Shown here in pieces: positions 35,351 through 44,094 of a stretch of DNA of 49,664 nucleotides (position 1 is its first letter; each line of letters starts with the position of its first letter). Source of the DNA: Tissierellales bacterium. Lineage in GTDB: Bacteria > Bacillota > Clostridia > Tissierellales > JAOAQY01. The notes below the pieces were generated by a model. That model was not told the DNA's origin, ran no database searches, and saw nothing but the letters and a program-made list of their open reading frames with translations. The translations under genes were made by a program, and so were the position numbers. Where the stretch lies: positions 1-49,664 of the forward strand of contig JAOAQY010000215.1 in the NCBI GenBank assembly GCA_025210965.1, in the 5' to 3' direction.

Positions 35351-36697
35351 CTATCTCAAGAAGTCAAGCAATGTAGGTTGTATGATTTTGGCTCCTGCAG
35401 CTAATGAAGAATTGTATATATTTTCCTCTATTTTGAGTTGAGTATAAACCTGAGCCATATTAGCATCTTCATTGTTACTTAAAAGTTCTGTAAAGTTTAT
35501 ATTTTCATCACCCATACGATTATCAGTAAGTTCTAATCGTTTAACTTTTGCTCCAATTTCCGCTTTATTTTGCAATATATTTTCTTGAATACCATCAAAT
35601 CTCTCTATTGTTTTCTGAATGATTTCAGCATCACCAGTCTTAAGTGCATCAGTAAATTCATCAACTACAGCTAACATATAACTCTTGTCAGCATAATCAT
35701 CACTAGAGCGTTTTCCATTCTCATCATTTACTACCTCGTATCCGTTAACTTGATTTTGATGGTAATTTGGATTATCTATAAGCTTTCCGTTAGAATCAAA
35801 TTCTGCTTTTCCAAAAATCCTTATTCCAACTGTATTTACTGTTATATCGTCAGACACTCCCAAATTATAATCTGAAACCTCACTTTGTTTAAGCGGATAT
35901 CTTCCATCTTCTAGGCCTAATTTATCTAAACTACCTGCGCTAGGTGTTTCTATTAACAGACTATCTTCATTGCCAGATGGTCTCGTAAATACAAGCTGAC
36001 CTTTTGTACCGCTTTGATTTACTATATCTGCAGTTATTCCAGTCGTTCCAGCAGATAATTGTGAATTTATTGCCGTTTTAAGTGCATTCAAATCAGAATA
36101 ATTTTGATTCAAATTTATATTTGTAGAAGTTTCTCCAAGTTTTATATCAAAATTTAGCGGTTCCGAAGCAAAATTCAATTGTCCACCGTCAATTTCACTA
36201 CCTCTAATTTCTGAGATCTGAGTATTTTCATAATCTGTAAGTTTATACTTACCACTATCATCTAAAAGTGGCACATCTGTTTTAAATCCTGAAAACAAAT
36301 ATCTTCCAGCATAAGTAGCATTGCCAGTTTGAACCAATTGCTCTCTCTTTTGCTCAACTTCAGCAGCAAATGCCTTTAGTTCATCATCTGTATTTGTTTG
36401 ATTAGATGCGCTCACTGCAATATCTCGCATCCTCTTTACTAAATCATTTACCTCTGTCAATGAATCTTCTGTCATCTCCATCCACGACTGAGCATCTTTT
36501 AAATTTCTTTGATATTGTTTCAGTTTCCCCAAATCAGTATGAAATCTCATACTCTTTGTAACACCAATTGGGTCATCTGAAGGTCTAGAAAACTTCTTTC
36601 CAGAAGAAAACTGCCTATTAATATTATTCATTCTCTCAAGATTGTTATACATATTGTTCATTACATTGCTAATAAGCATGTTGTTAGTTATTCTCAT
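35351..36697 (-). CDS. flgL: Hook-filament junction protein FlgL
   Basis: 448 residues; FlgL (HAP3) joins the hook to the filament. The N-terminus MRITNNMLISNVMNNMYNNLERMN with FSSGKKFSRPSDDPIGVTKSM and the C-terminus ending AQVYTQLKIEENIYNSSLAAGAKIIQPTLLDFL are characteristic. The middle is somewhat expanded compared with Bacillus FlgL (about 300). It follows flgK by 12 bp in one operon under the sigma-28 promoter ahead of flgK. Confidence 0.95.
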   Translation of the reverse strand: MRITNNMLISNVMNNMYNNLERMNNINRQFSSGKKFSRPSDDPIGVTKSMRFHTDLGKLKQYQRNLKDAQSWMEMTEDSLTEVNDLVKRMRDIAVSASNQTNTDDELKAFAAEVEQKREQLVQTGNATYAGRYLFSGFKTDVPLLDDSGKYKLTDYENTQISEIRGSEIDGGQLNFASEPLNFDIKLGETSTNINLNQNYSDLNALKTAINSQLSAGTTGITADIVNQSGTKGQLVFTRPSGNEDSLLIETPSAGSLDKLGLEDGRYPLKQSEVSDYNLGVSDDITVNTVGIRIFGKAEFDSNGKLIDNPNYHQNQVNGYEVVNDENGKRSSDDYADKSYMLAVVDEFTDALKTGDAEIIQKTIERFDGIQENILQNKAEIGAKVKRLELTDNRMGDENINFTELLSNNEDANMAQVYTQLKIEENIYNSSLAAGAKIIQPTLLDFLR

Positions 36698-36709
36698 ATA
36701 TTACACCAC

Positions 36710-38272
36710 CTATCTACCCATTGTTCCAAGTTGATTTACAACTATATTGTAAACTTCATCTAACGCACGAATCATTCTAGCATTTGCATTGTACGCATGC
36801 TGGAATTTAACCATATTTGCAGTTTCTTCATCTTTTGATACTCCTGAGTCACTCATTCTTCTCTCTTTTACATTTTTCATAATTGTGCCCTCATTAGACT
36901 CCATTCTCTCGGCCTGCTGAGCGTCAACGGCGAGAGTAGATACTATAGATTTTAAAAATTCATCAGGTGTTCCCTGAGCAGTAGGTGTATCAAAGAATTT
37001 CTTATCATTTCTCAAATCCAAAAGATTCTTCAAGTTTTTATTATTTTCTGGTCCATCATCTGCCGTAGCTGTTGCTAGAGTATTTAAATCATTTTTCAAA
37101 TCGCCAGAAATATCTATATTGTCTGCTCTAACATTTTCTCTCATGTATTTCTCAAATGCCTTGTAATCAGCAGATTCTTCATTCGTAAGATCTAAATCTT
37201 TTATTGCTTTTCCATTTATTTTAATCTTATCAGTATTTTCTCCAAATGCAGTCATAAATAATTTGCCAGATTCTCCATCGCCACCCACGCCGGTCGCATG
37301 TACCTTATTCATTTGTATAGCAAACGTTGATGCAAACTCATTTAATCTATTTACATAGTACGGAATGCCTCTATATTCGTTATTTTCACCTGAACCTTCT
37401 CCATCCAATGAGCCATCGCCTCTAAAATCCAAAAGGCCTTTTATTTCTCCATCAGTAAGTTTGAGTTCTAGCCCACTGCTTTCCCAATATATTTTGCTAA
37501 GTTTTTCTTCTGGATTTTGGGCATTGTCCATTTCCTTAACCAAAAGTTTATTAGAATTTTCATGGTCCACAAGTGTCATTCCACCAACACTGACATTGAC
37601 TTTCCCCTCATATTCAGTAACATCTATATTTACTATTTTAGACAGATCATCTAACAAACCATCTCTTTTGTCTCTTAAATCATTTGCATAGCTTCCATCT
37701 AATTCCATAAGCTCAATTTGCTTATTAACCTCTGCTATTTGCGACCCATAATCATTGACTTGAGTCACTTTAGTTCTGACTTGAAAATCAGCTTCACTTT
37801 GTAAGTTATACAGTTTTTTTGCTAATTCATTTAGCTGCCCTGTAAATGTTTTAGCCGATTCTCTTACTAAGGATTTACTCGCATAATCCGATGGATTATT
37901 GTTAAGCTGTTCTATAGCCTTATATAAATCATCCGTCGCCTTTCTCATACTGCTATCTGTAGGTTCATTAAATGCATTTTCTATATCTTTTAACCTATTC
38001 ATTCTGATTTCCCAATCGCCGTGCTTTCCGCTTTCATCCCAAAATTTATTATTTATATAGTCATCTCGCACTCGTTTTACATCTGTAATCTGTGTTCCTG
38101 TACCAAGCATTCCCACACCGTATACTCTCTGTGCCTGCGTTGCAGACTGAGTAATTACCTGCCTTGAAAAATCTTTATTATTAATATTTGCTATATTGTG
38201 TCCAGTTACATACAAACTCCTCTTACTTGTAAATAATCCTGAAACAACCGTATTAAATCCATCCCAAGCCAT
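36710..38272 (-). CDS. flgK: Hook-filament junction protein FlgK (standard copy)
   Basis: 520-residue FlgK (HAP1). The N-terminus MAWDGFNTVVSGLFTSKRSLYV with GHNIANINNKDFSRQ and the C-terminus EETANMVKFQHAYNANARMIRALDEVY are typical. The D2 loop after GLLDFRGDGSLDGEG is short, unlike the second FlgK upstream. It is the partner of flgL in the operon. Its sigma-28 promoter has a perfect inverted repeat over the -35. The ribosome site is GAGGGAAGTGAG before the ATG. Confidence 0.94.
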   Translation of the reverse strand: MAWDGFNTVVSGLFTSKRSLYVTGHNIANINNKDFSRQVITQSATQAQRVYGVGMLGTGTQITDVKRVRDDYINNKFWDESGKHGDWEIRMNRLKDIENAFNEPTDSSMRKATDDLYKAIEQLNNNPSDYASKSLVRESAKTFTGQLNELAKKLYNLQSEADFQVRTKVTQVNDYGSQIAEVNKQIELMELDGSYANDLRDKRDGLLDDLSKIVNIDVTEYEGKVNVSVGGMTLVDHENSNKLLVKEMDNAQNPEEKLSKIYWESSGLELKLTDGEIKGLLDFRGDGSLDGEGSGENNEYRGIPYYVNRLNEFASTFAIQMNKVHATGVGGDGESGKLFMTAFGENTDKIKINGKAIKDLDLTNEESADYKAFEKYMRENVRADNIDISGDLKNDLNTLATATADDGPENNKNLKNLLDLRNDKKFFDTPTAQGTPDEFLKSIVSTLAVDAQQAERMESNEGTIMKNVKERRMSDSGVSKDEETANMVKFQHAYNANARMIRALDEVYNIVVNQLGTMGR

Positions 38273-38327
38273 AGTCTCACTTCCCTCTATTCAAATTACT
38301 AAATCGCACATAAACTCTTCAAGGTTA

Positions 38328-38354
38328 ATATCGACAAAAAGCTCTCAAATCTTG
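38328..38354 (-). promoter_or_regulatory. Sigma-28 promoter of flgK-flgL with overlapping inverted repeat
   Basis: CAAGATTT, an 11-nt spacer and GTCGATAT. The -35 lies within CTCTCAA-atc-TTGAGAG (38342-38358), a perfect 7-bp inverted repeat that could be an operator or a weak terminator (it is followed by CTTTTTG). Confidence 0.7.
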
Positions 38355-38390
38355 AGAGATAAAAACCATTAACATAATAACGAAAACAAA

Positions 38391-38441
38391 AGCCTAGTTC
38401 AAATATTACTTTGCTTGAAAAATAATATTTCGAACTAGGCT
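38391..38441 (-). terminator. Intrinsic terminator of the second chemoreceptor gene
   Basis: Stem AGCCTAGTTC plus AAATATTA pairs with TAATATTT plus GAACTAGGCT, followed by UUUGUUUU on the minus strand. Confidence 0.9.
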
Positions 38442-38459
38442 CTTTCATTTAATTTAAAT

Positions 38460-40451
38460 CTATATTCTAAACTTTCTTATATCATTTTTCAGATTAACTG
38501 CTCTCTCATTTAATTCCTCAGCCGATCTTGCTACCATTTCAACCGCTGCCGTCTGTTGCTGCATACTAGCACTTACTTCTTCACTAGCAGCTGCTGTTTC
38601 TTCTGATACTGACGATATATTTGTTATAGCTGTAACTATATTGTTTTTGTCATTAATCATATCTCTAAGCTGTCTATCTATCGTTTCAATAGCAACTGCA
38701 ATTCCTTCTATGGCCTGTGAAACATTATCAAATGATTCATCAACTGCCTTCACCGCTGTATTTTGCTTTTCTGTGTTGATTTTCAAATCTTCTACTATGT
38801 TAACTGTATGGTGAGTTTGACCTTGTATCATTCTTACAATTTCTGCTATTTTTTCAGCAGATGAAGATGATTCTTCAGCAAGTTTTCTTATCTCATCTGC
38901 TACTACTGAAAATCCTCTACCATGTTCTCCTGCTCTAGCTGCCTCTATTGAAGCATTAAGTGCCAGAAGATTAGTTTGCTCTGCTATTGATGTTATAGTT
39001 GTAAGTATATTTTCTATATCTTTAGATTTTTCCTCTAAATCATAAATGGCAGTAACAACCTCTCCTGTTGATGACATATTTTCAACAGATTTAGTTCTAA
39101 GGTCCACAACTACTTGTGTACTATTCACATTTATTTCTTTTATATCTGCTGATTTTTGGTAGATATTTTGTGTACTCTCTTCAAGCTCTCTCACTCCTGA
39201 ATCTAACTTCGATGTAAGCATCGCTGCAGCTTCTGCATCTTGAGCTTGCTCACTAGCACCTTTAGCTATTTCTTCAACAGTTCTTGAAACCTCGTCTGCC
39301 GAAGCACTAACTTCTTCACTTGATGCAGCCAATGACTCTGCTGACTCTCCTACCGAATCTGTCATTTTAGATGCATTCTCTATGAGCTCTCTTACATTAG
39401 ATGTCATATCATTGAATCTTCTTGCAAGTTCTCCAATCTCATCTTTTGATCTCACATTACAGACCACAGTCATGTCTCCCGATTGAACTTTAGCCATATC
39501 TTCAACTACTCTATATATAGGCTTAGTAAGCGATCTTGCAAACACGAATGCTCCAATAAATGCAATCAATATAGCCGCAAAACCAATCATGAATGTATTT
39601 CCAATCAATACACTCGCTTGATCATAGGCCTCTGATTCCAACATCGAAACCATAAGGTACCAATTAAGTCCCTCAACTTTTCTAATCACTGCATATTTTT
39701 TTACTACCACTCCATCTGCATTTGGATAAGTATAGTTTACAATTCCCTCTTCTCCGCTAAGTATCTGATCTTCAATTGCCTTTACCGGTACCTTATTTCC
39801 CACTTGTTTTGGGTCCTTATGAGTAATACAATTTGCCTCTGCCGTCAAAAGTGCAACTGCTCCAGTTTCTCCTACCTTTATCTCTGACATGTCTTTAGAA
39901 AGTCTTTCAAGATCCATACTCATTGCCACCACACCAATGATTTTACCACTAGCATCTTTTACGACTTTACTTCCAGAGACACTCGGTTTTCCTGTGGTTG
40001 CAGACTCATAAACCTTAGTCCAATTCTCTGCCCCAGTCTTCATTGCACCAGTATACCATTCTCTCACTCTAGGGTCGTATCCCTCTTCAAAATCATTCTC
40101 AGGATAGATATACATCCCACCATCGGGAGTACCTATATATGATTGGTACACTGTCTCATACACGTCAGTATAATTTTTAAGTAAATTTCTATGCCAAGTT
40201 GTATATCCCGTTTCTTCGAAAGTCTTGAAATTATCATTTAATGCCAATTGCTTCAATCCATCCATGTAACCCTGGTATTCATTTTGAATAGATCTAGCTA
40301 TTTCCTCTCCAATCGCACCACTTGATGTCTTGAAATTTTCCATAACTAGCTGACTTGAAATATAATACGATGCTCCCCCAACAGCCATAACCGCTAATAC
40401 TACAATCGCTGTAACTACTCCTAATAATTTTGTTCTGATATTCAGTTTCAT
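38460..40451 (-). CDS. Methyl-accepting chemotaxis protein inside the flagellar block
   Basis: 663-residue chemoreceptor. The first membrane helix spans about residues 8-30. An extracytoplasmic dCache-like domain follows ([55 protein letters not shown]). The second helix is near 283-303, then HAMP and the signalling domain with the tip [39 protein letters not shown]. The DPRVREWY and VSMDLE patterns resemble amino-acid-binding dCache receptors, but the ligand is not certain. It lies between two flgK genes with its own sigma-28-type promoter and its own terminator, so it is a separate unit. AGGAGGAG precedes the ATG. Confidence 0.94.
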   Translation of the reverse strand: MKLNIRTKLLGVVTAIVVLAVMAVGGASYYISSQLVMENFKTSSGAIGEEIARSIQNEYQGYMDGLKQLALNDNFKTFEETGYTTWHRNLLKNYTDVYETVYQSYIGTPDGGMYIYPENDFEEGYDPRVREWYTGAMKTGAENWTKVYESATTGKPSVSGSKVVKDASGKIIGVVAMSMDLERLSKDMSEIKVGETGAVALLTAEANCITHKDPKQVGNKVPVKAIEDQILSGEEGIVNYTYPNADGVVVKKYAVIRKVEGLNWYLMVSMLESEAYDQASVLIGNTFMIGFAAILIAFIGAFVFARSLTKPIYRVVEDMAKVQSGDMTVVCNVRSKDEIGELARRFNDMTSNVRELIENASKMTDSVGESAESLAASSEEVSASADEVSRTVEEIAKGASEQAQDAEAAAMLTSKLDSGVRELEESTQNIYQKSADIKEINVNSTQVVVDLRTKSVENMSSTGEVVTAIYDLEEKSKDIENILTTITSIAEQTNLLALNASIEAARAGEHGRGFSVVADEIRKLAEESSSSAEKIAEIVRMIQGQTHHTVNIVEDLKINTEKQNTAVKAVDESFDNVSQAIEGIAVAIETIDRQLRDMINDKNNIVTAITNISSVSEETAAASEEVSASMQQQTAAVEMVARSAEELNERAVNLKNDIRKFRI

Positions 40452-40499
40452 AAATCTCCTCCTATTGTCTTCTTATCTACCTAACTATATAACGTCATC

Positions 40500-40525
40500 T
40501 TATCGCTATTCATTAATAGTTTTTA
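40500..40525 (-). promoter_or_regulatory. Sigma-28 promoter of the chemoreceptor gene
   Basis: TAAAAACT, a 10-nt spacer and AGCGATAA, close to consensus but one base short in spacing. It is about 50 nt before the ATG. Confidence 0.65.
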
Positions 40526-40585
40526 GATAAAATATATGAACAAAATGAAAATAATTCGTTATTTACGTAATTGATTATATAAAAA

Positions 40586-40621
40586 AACCTGAATTTCAGC
40601 AAAATCGCTAAAATTCAGGTT
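40586..40621 (-). terminator. Intrinsic terminator of the vWA-containing flgK
   Basis: Stem AACCTGAATTT/AAATTCAGGTT with a 14-nt loop, followed on the minus strand by UUUUU. It lies about 75 nt past the stop codon. Confidence 0.9.
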
Positions 40622-40696
40622 TATTCATCACTCTCTTTTCACAAATCACTTCACTTGCTTTACTTCTAGTCTTACTGATTTTCATCTATGACTTAT

Positions 40697-42658
40697 CTAT
40701 ATTCCCACTCTTCCAGTTCCATTTATAAGTTTATCTATCATCTGGTCTATGACGTTTATCATTCTACTATTTGCAGAAAATGCATATTGATATTTCATCA
40801 TAAGCGTCATCTCCTCATCCATAGAAACACCAGATATTTGCTGCCTTTTATTTTCAACTTCATTCTTGAGCGTGTCAAAATTATCTTTCATTCCTTTTGA
40901 ATGATTTGCACTTACTGCTAATTCAGATGTGATACTTCTATAGTATTTATCAGGAGTTTTACTTCCAAATAATCTCTTTTCTCTCAATTTATTGATCTCT
41001 TCAGCAATCTTACCATTTCCTCGTTCTTCCGTTTTATCTGCTGCTGCAAAATAATTAAGACCCTTTTCTTCATCAAATATAGGATTTAATTTTATATTGC
41101 CAGCCTGAAGTGGAAGTGCTGGATTTTCTCTTACAAAAAGAGGTTCTCCTTTATTTCCCTCTAAGTCGTATCCTTTTTCATGAATTCTATTTATATTTCT
41201 AACCAATCCATTTATAAAGGCATTCAATTTTTGCTTGATATCCGGAATAACCTCTGCAAACTCACCTACATCTCCCATTTCTTCTGATGCAGTAGAATTC
41301 GTCTCAAATGCCAAATTCTTAAGATAATTAGGTTCATCGATTTTTGTTATATCGTGAAGTGTTCCACCAGTAGCCTCTGTTATATCAGCTAAGTTCTTAT
41401 CGTTTATGTCTCCGATTATAGAGATTGAAACGCCTCTATCCTTTAATTCTGCTAGTAAATCCGCCCTCATAGTCGCCGAACCACTTATATCAATAGTAGA
41501 ATTAGTCATCAATATTATTTTTTGATGACCATCTTTATTTTCAAAGTCTCCGCCTGAATCAACATAGTCAATCAAATCGTATATATTAGAAAATGTCTTA
41601 GCATTGTCCTCACTTATTTCGGGATTTAGCTCATAATCTTCCAGTTCTGCTTTCATAGAATTCTTAAATTCACTTAACTTGGAATTTTGGCTTGCATTTA
41701 ACGTTCCTGAATTACTCACAAAATGAACATCTACATCCAAATTTACTGCACCGTTTCCCTTTCCAACAATTCTAGAATCTACATCACCTCTAGCATCTAT
41801 AAGCCCTCTAAGCGCTCCCGCTTTTTCAGTTGACACATCCAAATCTACAAGTTCATTATCAAATATACTCTCAAACTCATCCCAGTAAACATCAACATAA
41901 GAGCTTTTTCTAGGAATAGTCATCATCTTTGTCGTAAATATACTTTGAACTAGATGTTTTCCGCCAACTGTTATATTTATAGAACCATCAGATCTTTCCA
42001 GTGTATCAATTGGCAGTAATCCAGATAATTCATCTATGAGAACATTTCTTCTATCTCTAAGATCATTAGCTCCACCAAATACCCCTTCATTGTGTATTAT
42101 TTCCTTATTGATATGAGCTATCTCCTCAGCTATTTCATTTACTCGGTTGACCATTTGCTCTATATTTTTATTTAAATTTCGCTGCAAATCATCTAATTGA
42201 TCGCTTATGTGGTTGACTGTATCAATCATAGCCTGACTGCTCTGTTTCAAAAGCGCTCTATTAGTTAAATCTTCTGGATTCTTCGCAACCTCATCCCACT
42301 TGTTCCAAAACTCGGATACTACCTTTTGTATTCCACTATCGTCAAGATCGTTAAATATCTCCTCTACTTGTTCAAACACCTCAGCTCTGGCATCATAATA
42401 AGCAGACTGCCTATTCTGCTCTCTATATCTCATATCTAAAAAGCGATCTCTTATCTGTCTTATCTCTTGGACATTAACACCGGTACCTACGCTTCCTGCC
42501 GGAATATCATCATATCTATTAGTCGAATGATTTACTTGCTGCCTAGTATATCCCTTAGTATTCATATTAGAAACATTATGTCCAACTGTATCAAGGGCTT
42601 TTTTATTTGCAAATAAACCTGACACAGCCGTAGACAAACCAAAAAATGAAGAGCCCAT
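40697..42658 (-). CDS. FlgK paralogue with an inserted vWA-like domain
   Basis: 653-residue FlgK. The N-terminus MGSSFFGLSTAVSGLFANKKALD with GHNVSNMNTKGYTRQQVN and the C-terminus EEMTLMMKYQYAFSANSRMINVID are normal. Inside D2, after GALRGLIDARGD (281-292) and before IPDIKQKLNAFINGLVRNIN (471-490), about 150 residues are inserted (305-452). They read like a von Willebrand A fold: a beta strand VDVHFVSNSGTLN, a helix with KTFSNIYDLIDYV, KIILMTNSTID, LLAELKDRGVSISIIG and DITEATGGTLHDI. The metal site is degenerate: S315-N-S-G-T319 replaces DxSxS and N386 replaces the usual Asp. It has its own sigma-28 promoter and terminator. Confidence 0.85.
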   Translation of the reverse strand: MGSSFFGLSTAVSGLFANKKALDTVGHNVSNMNTKGYTRQQVNHSTNRYDDIPAGSVGTGVNVQEIRQIRDRFLDMRYREQNRQSAYYDARAEVFEQVEEIFNDLDDSGIQKVVSEFWNKWDEVAKNPEDLTNRALLKQSSQAMIDTVNHISDQLDDLQRNLNKNIEQMVNRVNEIAEEIAHINKEIIHNEGVFGGANDLRDRRNVLIDELSGLLPIDTLERSDGSINITVGGKHLVQSIFTTKMMTIPRKSSYVDVYWDEFESIFDNELVDLDVSTEKAGALRGLIDARGDVDSRIVGKGNGAVNLDVDVHFVSNSGTLNASQNSKLSEFKNSMKAELEDYELNPEISEDNAKTFSNIYDLIDYVDSGGDFENKDGHQKIILMTNSTIDISGSATMRADLLAELKDRGVSISIIGDINDKNLADITEATGGTLHDITKIDEPNYLKNLAFETNSTASEEMGDVGEFAEVIPDIKQKLNAFINGLVRNINRIHEKGYDLEGNKGEPLFVRENPALPLQAGNIKLNPIFDEEKGLNYFAAADKTEERGNGKIAEEINKLREKRLFGSKTPDKYYRSITSELAVSANHSKGMKDNFDTLKNEVENKRQQISGVSMDEEMTLMMKYQYAFSANSRMINVIDQMIDKLINGTGRVGI

Positions 42659-42689
42659 ATCGCCACCTCCTCTTTACTATTCACTATAG

Positions 42690-42716
42690 TTATCGGTTTA
42701 TTTTGAGAATATCTTG
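42690..42716 (-). promoter_or_regulatory. Sigma-28 promoter of the vWA-containing flgK
   Basis: CAAGATAT, an 11-nt spacer and ACCGATAA, then CTATAGTGAATA, identical to the flagellin promoter over 18 nt from CGATAA on. It lies about 30 nt before the ATG. Confidence 0.8.
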
Positions 42717-42741
42717 ATAATAAAATATTTTCCACAAAAAA

Positions 42742-42765
42742 GAACTATCCTTTTCTGGATAGTTC
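42742..42765 (-). terminator. Intrinsic terminator after flgN
   Basis: Perfect 9-bp stem GAACTATCC/GGATAGTTC with a 6-nt loop, followed by six U on the minus strand. It separates flgM-flgN from the next flgK unit. Confidence 0.93.
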
Positions 42766-42777
42766 CAAATTATACTA

Positions 42778-43272
42778 CTAAATTTTAACATCAAATAAAC
42801 TCTTAGATGGTTTAACCTGTCCCGGATCCTCTGCTGTCTGCTTGTAATTATCACTCTGCCCAACACTTGTAAGTAAATCCAAATTCAAATTCACAAACTC
42901 AAGAGAATCTTCTATCAATACTTTATTCAAATCATTCCCATCATGAATACGATTGAGAGTTCTCAGCAAGTCCTCTCTAATCTCGACAAAAAATGACTTA
43001 TCTTTATCTTCTAAATGATCAATTAGTTCTCTCATTCCAAAGTCTTTAAGACCTATTCGTTTCCCCATTTGATCAACTAATTTTTCTCTAGACTCCTCTA
43101 GTTTACCAATCTTCATAATCAAACTCTGTTCCACTTGTGTCATCTTATCGAGTTCTTGTATTCTATTTTCTGTTATAACATCCTTTTTGGTCAACGTTAT
43201 ATCTAGTAATTTTTTGTACACCTCAAGCTCTTCTTGAAGTATAACTCTCAGTTGATCTAAAATCGCTCTCAT
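42778..43272 (-). CDS. flgN: FlgN family export chaperone
   Basis: 164-residue helical protein of the FlgN family (YvyG in Bacillus), the chaperone for FlgK and FlgL. The coiled, acidic pattern LQEELEVYKKLLDITLTKKDVI and the mid segment KLEESREKLVDQMGKRIGL fit the family. The position between flgM and flgK confirms it. AGGGG lies 8 nt before the ATG. It may serve two FlgK clients here. Confidence 0.9.
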   Translation of the reverse strand: MRAILDQLRVILQEELEVYKKLLDITLTKKDVITENRIQELDKMTQVEQSLIMKIGKLEESREKLVDQMGKRIGLKDFGMRELIDHLEDKDKSFFVEIREDLLRTLNRIHDGNDLNKVLIEDSLEFVNLNLDLLTSVGQSDNYKQTAEDPGQVKPSKSLFDVKI

Positions 43273-43283
43273 CGCATTAGCCC

Positions 43284-43571
43284 CTATCTTCTTCTAGCTT
43301 CCGCCATCATTTTTGCTGCGATTTTCTTTGCATCAACTTTATACTCTCCAGACTCCACCTGCGTCTTGATAGCATCAACTTTTTCTTGTCTGATTTCAGG
43401 AACATCCTTAGCTGCATTTAATACAGTTTGAAAATCCTGAGCTGCATCAGATAATTTTAATTCGTCTCTCTTACCCACTTCTGTCTTAGACGATGTTTTT
43501 TTGGCTTTGATGTTTTGCTTGTTATAAACGCTCATCATTCTTTGTATATTTGCGCTATTATTTATCTTCAT
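43284..43571 (-). CDS. flgM: Anti-sigma-28 factor FlgM
   Basis: 95-residue FlgM, which binds and inhibits sigma-28 and is exported when the hook is complete. The N-terminus MKINNSANIQRMMSVYNKQ is disordered-like; the C-terminal helices DELKLSDAAQDFQTVLNAA and QEKVDAIKTQVESGEYKVDAKKIAAKMM are the sigma-binding part. It is controlled by a sigma-28-type promoter, giving feedback. GAGGTG precedes the ATG. Confidence 0.94.
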   Translation of the reverse strand: MKINNSANIQRMMSVYNKQNIKAKKTSSKTEVGKRDELKLSDAAQDFQTVLNAAKDVPEIRQEKVDAIKTQVESGEYKVDAKKIAAKMMAEARRR

Positions 43572-43609
43572 AAAAACACCTCATTCCCTTTCCATTGGCT
43601 TCTACTATA

Positions 43610-43637
43610 CTATCGACAGAATACGAGTAATGCTTTA
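43610..43637 (-). promoter_or_regulatory. Sigma-28 promoter of flgM-flgN
   Basis: TAAAGCAT, a 12-nt spacer and GTCGATAG, about 40 nt before the flgM ATG. Confidence 0.8.
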
Positions 43638-43656
43638 GTATATTTATGATATTTTT

Positions 43657-44079
43657 TTATTTTTTTCTATGCTGAGTTCTCATAAGTTCTGCTACACTCT
43701 TCTGCTTACTTTGAGTTGGTTTCTTTATGGTTGATTTTATACTATTAGCTGCTCCAGATAAGGTATCATGCATATCTTTTATGCACTTCTCGCAATAACG
43801 ACCACTAGCAATAGGCACACCACAGCGCTCACATTCAAGTATCATATTGCCGTCACCTTTTACTTCCAATTTTCCCTGTCTCAAATACTCTATTATTTTG
43901 GCAACAGGTACCTCTGTTTCCTCTGAAACTTCTTGGGTACTAGAGCCTGGATTTTTATATAAATAATCCTTTACTTTTTGAAAATTATCAGCCTCTTCTC
44001 TCCTACACTTAGGACACACCTTTGATCCATCGTAATTAAAAATCTTTCCACACTGCTTACAATTAACTATCTTGTTCAT
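43657..44079 (-). CDS. yvyF: YvyF-like flagellar operon protein
   Basis: 140-residue protein of the YvyF family, found upstream of flgM in Firmicutes. Two zinc-ribbon-like modules: CKQCGKIFNYDG with CPKCRREE at the N-terminus, and CERCGVPIASGRYCEKC near residues 90-110. Between them is a helix-turn-helix-like stretch (TQEVSEETEVPVAKIIEYLRQG). This suggests nucleic-acid or protein binding; its function in motility is not settled. It follows comFC by 15 bp with AGGAGGAAA, so it is in the recD2-comFC transcript. Confidence 0.9.
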   Translation of the reverse strand: MNKIVNCKQCGKIFNYDGSKVCPKCRREEADNFQKVKDYLYKNPGSSTQEVSEETEVPVAKIIEYLRQGKLEVKGDGNMILECERCGVPIASGRYCEKCIKDMHDTLSGAANSIKSTIKKPTQSKQKSVAELMRTQHRKK

Positions 44080-44094
44080 AGTATTTCCTCCTCG

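Noticed and set aside
42690-42716. Read-through from flgN as the sole source of the vWA-flgK mRNA
   Set aside because: A strong terminator follows flgN and a good sigma-28 promoter lies just before the gene.
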